NCBI GenBank assembly: GCA_022315425.1
Contig: JAIUPT010000038.1
Span: 868,001-932,000 of the forward strand
DNA length: 64,000 nucleotides
Reading direction: 5' to 3'
Origin: Pseudevernia furfuracea
Taxonomy: Eukaryota; Ascomycota; Lecanoromycetes; Lecanorales; Parmeliaceae
Part shown: positions 55,546 through 64,000 of the stretch, one piece after another
Position numbering within the stretch: position 1 is the stretch's first letter
How the letters are laid out: each line of letters starts with the position of its first letter
Program-made: the position numbers and the translations under genes
The notes under the pieces: model-generated
Database searches by the model: none
The model's input: the letters and a program-made list of their open reading frames with translations, nothing else
What the model was told of the DNA's origin: nothing

Positions 55546-56856
55546 CCGCCTGAGCCGAAACAGATGTTTGGATGTTCGCATAGCTTGGACTATTCCTTGC
55601 CAGAATAAAGCAGAGAAAGATGCTCTTAACATTCAGAGAGCTGAAGTAATATAGGGCCCCCCTTGCTCCGATGGACAGTCGCTGAGCACGTCTTGCGCTT
55701 TCTCCAGTATAATCGGCTTCATCGAAAAGGATATCAATGAAGGTGGACGGGGAAGAGATAAAGAACTCAGCTCTAGAGCTAGTTTTCTTTCAGTGACGCC
55801 CAAAATCGCAGTGAGATCGATGAGTACCGTCGGAAGGGATCCCTCGTGGTTGGGATTTCTATATACAGGCGCGTACTGGGTTCCGCAGCCCTCCCTCCCC
55901 CCCCCCCCGGCTGTCGTTGTTGCTCGCACTCCTCCAGCAGTGCAGGCCGGCATTTCTCTCAGAGCAGCTTCTTGTTCTCTGAATGTTCCCGTGGGAGTTC
56001 TTCGGAATTTGGCAACGCGCATTCGTTATGCCGCGATTGCAAACGTTTGAGGGGCTGTGACTCCTGAACCTCCAAGTGCTCGGGAGAATCACGCGACTAT
56101 TATTCGCGACAGTAAGCCGACGCTCACGCTAACAGTAGGCCTGATGGAAGGTGATATTGGGGTATATTTCGTATAGCTTGGCGTGACTAGGCCGCAGGTG
56201 CGTTTCGCCTCGTTTGAAATGAAAGTTAAAGGCAGGATAGTCATGTTGAAGTGAGCATGGCTCTGTATGCGAATAGTGTAGATGTTAGATTGGTTCTTTT
56301 GAGTATTATCTAAATACACATTTTCTCAATTCCATCCCCAAGCCAGCGCTCATGCGCCGCAGAGCAATGAAGGACACTGACTGCCATCTAGGACAATAGT
56401 ATGATGAACGCGCACCTCCTCCTCCTTCTCATCCTCCTTCAGTCTCTCTCCTTCTCTCTCTGCCTCTCTCCCACTTTCTCTCAAAGAAGTACATAGATAT
56501 GGATCGGCCCGTCTCTTGACGTGGTCTGTTGAAGGTGATGGTATGGGAACGATGAATAGCATGGAACAGTCCGTGGCGATGCGTCGCTCTGCGGATACAG
56601 TATCCTCCGACATAAGAGACATTATAAGTAAACAGTAGTATTCCGCCCCGTAACCCTCCGGATTAAATTTTACCGCCTGCGCCGACTCGCTTTCTGGGAG
56701 TGGCTAACCAGCATTAAGTAGAAATTTCCTTGTACAATCGCGATAATGAAAAGAGCCGTTACGCCGTCGCTGGAGGTCTCGACGCCGAAAAGAGAACGCC
56801 GATATAGTAAGGTAGTGGGTATCATGTCGTCAGATCGCTGCAAATGGTTGCAAAGC
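55546..56856. other. Intergenic, no gene seen
   Basis: Convergent region between the Cys-rich membrane gene and RAX2. It has a poly-C run near 55898-55910 and a pyrimidine-rich CTCCTC/CTCTCT tract at 56418-56480. No recognisable gene. Confidence 0.5.
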
Positions 56857-59800
56857 TCAGAGCATCGGAGCTTCTCTACTCGCACCCAAGCGGCCGAAAA
56901 GGTGTTCCGGCGGTATACGACCCATGTTGCTGGTCTTGTCGAAGTAGTTGGTTGGAGCTGGGGTGTAGCCCTCGTGCTTGCGTCTGTAGCGCTCGATGAG
57001 AATGCCGGCGACGACAAGCAGGAAGATGGCGCCTAGAGCGCAAGCAAGGGCAATAAGTACAACGAAGCCAACGGCCATGTGGCCACCTAAATTCATGTTA
57101 GCAAAGAGACTGGTTGTACATGTGGTATGGCGCGAAGCTCACCTGTGTTCTTGAAGTCGATCGCTTTCTCGGAAAACAAATTCGACAGACTTCCTGGACC
57201 ATTGCCGGAAGTGGCCAATATAAAAGGAGAGAAGGTTGTGCCGTTGAAGAGTGCCGCAGAAACATTGCCAAAGGTAGGAAGATTCAATTGACCAGTCACA
57301 AGGAGGACCATGTTATTTGGGACGAGGTCAGTGTTCTCGTGGTTCTTGCCCATTTGAAGAACCGACAGGCCCAATATCGTGGTTTCCTTCCCCAAAGAGT
57401 CTCCGATGGACGTGAACTGGCTGCCGTCATACTTCATGAGAAAGGCAGATCCATTGGTGCTTTTACCGGCAACCCAGAAGTGAGAAACATCACTGTTTGC
57501 CGGTCCAAGAGCTGTCACTGGTCCTGGAACGTTCCTGGCGGCATCAAGAGCGGTCCATTCAGTGTTGGAGGTGTCGTAGGTAGCAAGATTTGTAGCATTG
57601 TTGTTGATAGTCAGGTTTCCACCAGCAAGTAACTGGTTGTTCCCTTGCCAAGCGAATGCGGAGACACTCCCACCTAATTCATTGCCTGGCTGATTCCAAG
57701 CCCCATTCCGGAAAACGCAGACAGCAGGACAACCTAGCGACCCTGCCGTGGCAAAGTTGCCACCAACGTAGACCTCGGGTTTATTTGGCCTCACGGTAAT
57801 CGCATTTACAGCAACGTCGATGCCCCCAAAGGCTGGCGGCTGAGGGTATGAATAACCTGCTAATCCCATATCATAGACGATGAGTCCGTTGACGGGAGCA
57901 TTATTGACGGTTCCTGAGACTGTTCCGCCAGCATATAATACAGTACCTGTCGTTGCGAGAGCAAGGAAGGTCGAGTCTGAATCCAGGCCTGCGGGTAATC
58001 CGGAGACAATACCAGCGTTGCTGCCAGTGTTATTCAAGAAAGCGAGATTGTCGATTGCAGTACCATTGGATGCGGTCGCTGTGAAGGCACCTCCTAGGAC
58101 AGTCACATTCAGGCCGCCGTTGTTGTAGAAGAGACCTGTCACCACACCAGTAGTATTTTGTCCGCTGATAGCTCTTTTGCGGGTCACTGGCCCGATCTGT
58201 TGGGGCTGAATGCCCACTTTGAGAGCATTGATGGCGAGAGGATTGGATGTGAGAGAGACGGCGTCCTCAGCAGACATGTCTTGTGAAGACAGTGTCCCTG
58301 CGAGTAATGTTGCGCTTCCAGTTACATTGGTCATCGCACTTAGCTGACCAGAAATCGCGGGAGACTCGAGATTCAGATTCTGCAGCCAGTTCTGTTGAGT
58401 AGGTACCCAGATGGCAAAACCCGCCACCGAGACCGCTTTGCTCGATCCTGTAGCCAGTATCTGATCGAAAAAGCCGTTGACAGATACACAAACTTCTGGC
58501 TGATCGGTCGTAACGTTAACTTCCAGGGTGACTACAGAATCAACAGCCCCGCTGACTCCGGCACCCAGGGCGTCCCAAGTTTGGCTTGTGGTATTGAATA
58601 TCGCAACGTTGTTCAACCCAGGTACACTCCCGTTCATGGTGTTCGTGAAATTGCCTCCGATGAATAGCAAATCGGCGTATGGTATCATACTGGACACCTC
58701 GGCATTAAGGCCGCCATTTGGCAAGGCTGTAGAGTTGCCACTTCCAATTGAGAAGATGTTTTCGAAGCCAACGTCCTGGTTTGAAAAGTTACCACCAATG
58801 TACGTAACGTTGTTCTGCACCTGGATGGTTGTAATGATGGCTCCTGCACTCAAGCCCATGCCTGCACTATCAATGACAGAGCTCGAGAAATCGCTTTGAG
58901 TAGTGTTGGCATTAGGATTAAACTCGTATAGACCATTCAACCCACCGGTTGAATCCGTGAGGTTGAACTGGACTCGTTGAGCCACAAGTGTGACGCCGTC
59001 TTTCTGGCCAGATTGAGCAGCGAGCGTCACACTAGGTCGGAAGCTATCGCTGTTCGCATCAACTGGACCTTGATATATCAGGTCATATTTGTCATAGTTG
59101 TTGGTTTGATAGATAGTTAGCGGTGGGCTTGGTGCACTTGCTGCGGTGTAAAGTCCTGTGACATTGACGATACCGCGAGTATCGCAAGTGTTGTCTTGTA
59201 TACAGCCTGGGGTGAACATAGAAACGGAATAGTTGCCTTTCTGTTTAATGTCTGGCTCAAAGGTTACCGAGACACCATTTGTGCTGACGCCTGGCCCGAT
59301 AAGATTCGCAGTTAGGTATTCCGAATTGCTTTGCAAAGATGGCGTTACCGTCCATGGACCAGTGGCAGTGGAATTGGAGCCATATTGAATGTTCGCGCAG
59401 CTCGGTTCGTTGGACGTGTCTACGGCATAGGCGAAGATATCTGGGAGGATTAGCGAGCTGTTAAAGTGCACATGAAAATCGAACTTACCATTCTGAAACA
59501 GCTCGATTCCATCGAGCCCACCTCCTTGGCCGTACCAGGCAGAGATATCGATTCGAAATGCGCTCATACCAACGGTATTGATGAATCTGAAGTCCTGGTA
59601 TGGCACGGATTTCTGTGATGACAAAGGACATAGAGCATCACAATGCCCTTCCACGCCCGTGTCTGGGTCTGTGTAGGTGAAATTCATGATACCGTCGATG
59701 GGTATGGCCGTGAAACGGAATGTTTGCGTCCCTCGGCCATCCTGGTGGGTGTTCCATATCCTCAGCAAGCTTGGCTCGTACCCAAAGTTCATGTCCGCTC

Positions 59801-60653
59801 TCCACCACCCAGGAGAGTTATCATCGAGGAGCCACGTGTTACCAGGTCCATCATCTCCATTCGTCTTGCAAATAATATTTAATGGATTGTTGAAGCCGGG
59901 TGTGCTTGAGTTCGATGATGTTGAAATATTAGCAGAGGCGATGTTGATGACTTGCTGGTCGAGCTGCTCAGGCATGACTGTGGTCGAGTTCCCAAGCCCG
60001 GTAAACGACCCGCCGAAAATGACATTCCCGTTGGACTCTTTGATGATTGAATTCACTGGTCCATTGAAACCCTCAAAAGGCAGATTCGCCCATCCAGACA
60101 TCCCAACCCAAGCAACCGCATTCGTTGAGTTTGCGCCTGTGAACTGGCCACCAACATAGACTGTATTTGTGTCCTGATCACAGAGAATTGCGTTGACCGT
60201 ACCATTGAGGCCAGGCAGGGGGGTAATGTCCCCAGTCGTTGTGTCGTACATTGCAACACCCTGCGCCGCTATGCCACCCAACTCGGTAAAATTGCCTCCG
60301 ACTATTACCCCTGCTAACTTCCCACCTGACATAACGAAAGGACACAAGGCCTTGATATACCCGTCCGCCGCGGCCGTTGTCGCAAAGTCTCCATTAGGTA
60401 GTTGTGTGATGAGCGCTTGGGTGCCGTTAGTGGTGAATGCATCCTCCGATTGCTGCTGGTAGGTGTATAATGATATCGAGTCAAAGTCGCCTGTGAGAGC
60501 GACTCGACCTAATTGCGAGAGGTCGAGGTCTGGAGATGGAACAGGCGTGTAGTTGACTCCTTGCGTCGGCCGAATCAAAGTCATGATCGGCCATAATTGT
60601 ATGAGGCAGGCGAATTCAGCCGCCGCTGGGCCAAATAATGCGGAGAGCCTCAT
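56857..60653 (-). CDS. RAX2: RAX2, cortical polarity marker
   Basis: Large secreted-type membrane protein marking sites of polarised growth (bud or hyphal tip) together with RAX1. Exons: 60653-59489, 59440-57143, 57086-56857; 1230 residues, the family's usual length. An N-terminal hydrophobic leader (..AAAEFACLIQLWPIMTLI..) is followed by many Kelch/galactose-oxidase-like blades of the form VYVGGQFTGANSTNAVAW, IFGGSFTGLGNSTTVM and VIVGGNFTELGG. Numerous N-x-S/T sites are present. The C-terminal anchor at about 1158-1184 (VGFVVLIALACALGAIFLLV) precedes a short tail ending RIPPEHLFGRLG. The first intron (59488-59441) is 48 nt and stop-free, so it hides in an open frame. I spliced it because it has GTAAGT..CCCAG ends and because removal restores ELFQNDIFAYAVD, the family sequence. 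Confidence 0.93.
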
Positions 60654-61652
60654 GGGTCGCAGAGGAGGGTCAATGGAGGAGTGATGACTATGAAGCCAGG
60701 TTGGCGTATACTCGAGCGACAGTTCAGGGGGGCTGGGGTGTTTAGAGGTAAGCTGTGCATTACCCGAAGCGAGCGACAGTGAACCTATGCACTGTGTCTC
60801 ACTTTCAAACCTGTCACCGTCGATTAAGGTAAAGTATTAGTGGTGTCGACGTGATGAAGTCGTGAAGGAAGGGATGTTGAGTGAAATGAGGAGTGTTCCT
60901 TACACTTTTTTGCCATTTGCCATACGGCCGAGGGGACCGACCTTTTCCTTTAGATCTGCGGCTAAAACGCTAATACGCTAATAGGCTAAACGCTCACGCT
61001 GATAGGCTAAACGCTCTAGTTTTTAGATTGGGCCAACACCAATCGCAATGCAAGATACGGTCCTTTTTCACTTCACCACTTTTACATATTAAAACTACCG
61101 TATGTACCAGAGGACCCGTCTCATCTGGTAATTTTATTATTTTTTAGTTTCATCCTTTTCATTCAATTACCTACGCACAACGCTCTTTCCGCTGCTCGGG
61201 GAACCAGATGAACTTGAATGGGGCTTTTGTTATGGTCAGACTCGAGGACACATTCTTGAATCTTGATACTCACAGCGGGTGAAAATCTAGGTACTAGTGG
61301 ACGCTAATTAACGTGGCCTGACTTGGCCTGTCCACTTTCCGTCGAACCTTCAATCCTCCTTCCTCTTCAGGCGGTACTGACGCACACATTGGTCCCAAGG
61401 CTGCAAGGGCCCGGTTGCCGATTGGCATGGAAGACGCAAACATGTCTGCAACTTCTGGAACCTCGAATAATCGATTGGGCCTTGGACTACCACGCTGGCA
61501 TTGCGTCTGTTGATTATCAGCGTATAAATTATGAAAGAACTCAAGACCCGCATGACCATAAATCATCACCGAGTACCAGAAGATGCAGTGTGACCAAATC
61601 GCGCAAACAACAATCTTTACTCTATCGGTCACCCAATTATGTCTGGATTCGC
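60654..61652. other. Intergenic, RAX2 promoter side and OGG1 3' side
   Basis: About 1 kb with no recognisable gene. Short repeats lie at 60960-61018. Confidence 0.5.
60960..61018. repeat. Short imperfect repeats of gctaat/ctgataggctaaacgctc
   Basis: The string taggctaaacgctc occurs twice (about 60981 and 61002), with variants of the shorter acgctaat before it. Confidence 0.75.
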
Positions 61653-63064
61653 CTAGGCTTTTCGTCGTCGCTTCACTGGTCTCGTGGCTATGACTTCCTC
61701 GACAGCAATCAATAATGGCTTCTCCTCATCTTCGATTTCTCTCTTCGCGCTGATCGGCATCAAAACCTCCGCTTTAACTTGAACCTCTGTCAGGACTTTT
61801 GCGTCTGCCTCTTCCCTTATCTTTTTCACTTCAATCTTGGTGGTAAGTCTTTCTGAGAACGCTCTCAGATCCGCAGTGAACAAGACGCTGTGAGCCCAGC
61901 CGGCCTCTTTACCCCAGAGGCTCCGGAATTTGTCACCAACAGCATCATAGGTAGCTTTGGTCAGACTGCTATGCTTCCCTTTGCCGAATTTGTAGTCGCG
62001 CTGAGCGATTTGCCAAACTTGATTCGCATCATCAGTAAAGATGAAGAAATGTCAATACAGAGAGACGAGTGAGAGGTCATACCATGTGTATCAACGGGGA
62101 CAGCCTCTCCCCATCCAAGGCCCATAAGGCAAACGCAGTCGGCAACTTTAGGCCCTACTCCTTGTAAGGCCAAGAGCCCATCATGGGCCCTGCGATATCC
62201 CTCCCTTCCACCTGGCAGCATCTCACCAGCGTGGGAAGGCTTGGCACCCAGGATCGGGCTTTCGGGATTTCTCAAGCTGTCCAGCCAGCCAACGCCATGC
62301 TCTTCTGCCACCATGACTGCTGTCTGATGCAAGTATTTCGCTCTGTAACCAAATCCTAGCTGCCGGAGATGAGCTTCAACCCCAGGTGCCGTAAGCGCAG
62401 AAGGCGCAGGCATGTCGTGGAATGTTTTCACACCGACATGGCTAACTTCAGGTCCGTAGTGGAGGCACAATTTCTCCATCTGCAAAAAATCACTTGTGTC
62501 AGAAGCATGAAGTCTTGTACCATAGCAGCCCGACATACCATCTGGGATATCCTTATTATGTTGTTGTTGCTGCTACAGATGAAGCCAATCAATGCCTCCC
62601 AAGCATCCTGCTTCAGTATTCGTACGCCCGTGAACTTTGGGGCTTTCTTTTTAAAGTTCGCATCTGCTGTCGACCATTGCTCGTACAGTTCCGTCAGATT
62701 GGGACCAAGATTGAGGTAGTGGTGCACCAAGGCTTCTGTGTCATCTTCTTCGAGCGAGGATGCTCCCGTCGATTTTGGCGCTGAGGAGGGAGGCGTCAGT
62801 GGAGCCTGCGCGTTTTCGGGATAGATAGCTTTGTAGTGGAGATGCGTAGAGTCTTGCCGCAAGGAAAGTATACGTCCATGAAGAGCACAAGACCAGATAT
62901 CGTCATCGGACTTTCTCCACCTACATCCACGATCAATATGGAGCAGAATATGGAAATTGAATTACGTACCTGAAGGATTGCCCACAGCGCAGTGTCGTAT
63001 CCAGGCAAAGCTCTGCCAGACTCACAGGTATCTTTCGCCATTGCAGCGCACGCGTGTTAGCCAT
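61653..63064 (-). CDS. OGG1: 8-oxoguanine DNA glycosylase/AP lyase OGG1
   Basis: Bifunctional base-excision-repair enzyme removing 8-oxoG opposite C and nicking by beta-elimination. Exons: 63064-62970, 62920-62539, 62479-62083, 62017-61653; 412 residues. N-terminus LAELCLDTTLRCGQSFRWRK, then ..WSCALHGRILSLRQD.. and GVRILKQDAWEALIGFICSS with SNNNIIRISQM. The helix-hairpin-helix/GPD motif LLALQGVGPKVADCVCLMGL carries the Schiff-base lysine at about residue 270, and the catalytic aspartate is at about 289 in AVPVDTHVWQIA. The basic/acidic C-terminal extension of about 60 residues ends RPVKRRRKA, likely a nuclear signal. A later ATG at 63041 lies in another frame; the start at 63064 gives the family N-terminus. 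Divergent from the U2AF gene. Confidence 0.95.
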
Positions 63065-63364
63065 GATGCATTAGTTCTCAGCAATCAAAGTGAAGGCTCC
63101 TGATAAATCGCGAAAACACGTCTTGCCCCTGGCGCGTCCGTAATTGATTGAGATTAAATCGAGTGTCCTGCTTCTATCAACTGCTAGCTTAGAATTTTGC
63201 GAACCACGTTCCGCTTGGTGCTGCACCTCAGAAGGATTGCGATCACATTACAGTCATCTGCCTTTACCTTTTTCGTGCAAGACTATTACTTCCCATCAAT
63301 GAGCTCTTCGCTCTGCACCTGCTAGAAAAAGTTGGTACTCAAGCAATTACAAAACCTGCGCAAA
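63065..63364. promoter_or_regulatory. Shared divergent promoter region, OGG1 / U2AF large subunit
   Basis: 300 bp between two start codons on opposite strands. No specific element identified. Confidence 0.55.
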
Positions 63365-64000
63365 ATGAACGGCGACACCTACACGTCAAGAGGCATGGCA
63401 ACGAACGCCCTACCAAGGATTCGCAAACATGAGACTGATACAAACAATCCCCCGGGTGCAGATTCGGGCAGACACGGCTCATCTAGGGACCACTACGTAA
63501 GTTCCATGAATCTTGATTCGTCCTCAATCTACTAACAGATATTGTGTATCCAGTCCTCAAGAGATGATCGCCGAGACAGAGATAGAGACCACCACCGAGG
63601 CGGCGACAGAAGACGCTCGAGGTCTCCCAGACATCGAGATTCGAGACGCCGCGAGCCTGATGTAGACTCGTACTCCTCCAGTCGTGACTATCGAGCGCGC
63701 GAACGTGAAGACCGCTACGGTCGAGAAGGCACACGAGATGATAGGGCATGGGACCGGGATAGAGGAGACAGAGGTGGCAGAGGCGACAGGGAAGACCGAG
63801 GAATGTCAAGGCGTGATGCTAGGCGGGACGACTACGACCGCCCGCCACGGAGGGACAGAGATCTTTTTGAGGGTCGCATGGACCGAGGGCCAGGGGCCGG
63901 CGGCCGTGGAGGGCCCCCAAGAAGCGATCGTGATGAATTCGCAATGCAAATGGGAGGCAGAGATAGGAAGAAGAGTGCTAGTCCTCCACCAAAGAAGAAG
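63365..64000 (+). CDS. Splicing factor U2AF large subunit (U2AF65), 5' part
   Basis: N-terminal RS-rich part of the factor that binds the polypyrimidine tract and recruits U2 snRNP; the gene runs off the right edge before the RNA-recognition motifs. Exons 63365-63496 and 63554-64000 and beyond. The start MNGDTYTSRG and a long R/D/S/E-rich region (..RRRSRSPRHRDSRRREPD.., ..DRAWDRDRGDRGGRGDRE.., ..RPPRRDRDLFEGRMDRG..) lead to KKSASPPPKKK, which in fungal U2AF65 precedes the U2AF35-binding and RRM part. The intron has GTAAGT and a perfect TACTAAC branch site. Another RS-domain splicing protein is possible, but the order of motifs favours U2AF65. Confidence 0.82.

Overview
This is a eukaryotic window from a filamentous ascomycete (Pezizomycotina). 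Nearly every gene has short introns of about 45-160 nt with GT..AG ends and CTRAC/TACTAAC-like branch sites. The gene set (UstYa-family oxidase, PTH11-like receptor, RAX2, HAP3, DUF1993) is typical of moulds. I cannot place it below subphylum. I rebuilt exon structures by hand; where an intron decided the reading, I chose the junctions that keep the frame and a recognisable family sequence. No tRNA, rRNA or CRISPR array was seen.

Layout: 1-12 kb holds housekeeping genes: an ARO8-type aminotransferase (cut by the left edge), HAP3/NF-YB, prefoldin 2 divergent from CMC2, UTP23 divergent from RRN3, and a DUF1993 gene whose 3' end is triplicated. 12-20 kb is accessory: a GNAT gene, a small secreted Kex2-type repeat precursor, a UstYa (DUF3328) oxidase and a seven-helix PTH11-like protein. 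20-32.5 kb is an array of GNAT paralogues, all on the minus strand. It has six intact genes and one frameshifted remnant, and one member is fused to tandem C2H2 zinc fingers. 33-50.5 kb returns to housekeeping: PTC7 phosphatase, EMC6, UTP12/DIP2, a transposase HTH relic, another GNAT, a Frizzled-like receptor, ERV46, LCL3 and ARPC2. 50.7-64 kb holds a frameshift-ridden pseudogene, a cysteine-rich membrane protein, RAX2, OGG1 and the start of the U2AF large subunit.

The most interesting part is 13.5-16.1 kb. The 113-residue precursor has a signal peptide and four repeats of the form P-x-[IV]-W-x-[IV]-E-x-R, separated mostly by Kex2 dibasic sites. A UstYa-type oxidase with two HxxHC motifs lies 1.2 kb away on the same strand. 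This is the minimal arrangement of a dikaritin-type RiPP pathway. The repeat carries tryptophan where the dikaritin cores I know of carry tyrosine or phenylalanine, so the product may be a Trp-crosslinked cyclopeptide. That last point is inference.

The second theme is the GNAT array. Three members have lost the acetyl-CoA-binding loop, one is dead, and one has become the C-terminal domain of a zinc-finger protein. Ribosome production is represented three times (UTP23, RRN3, UTP12), the first two from one shared 260-bp divergent promoter.
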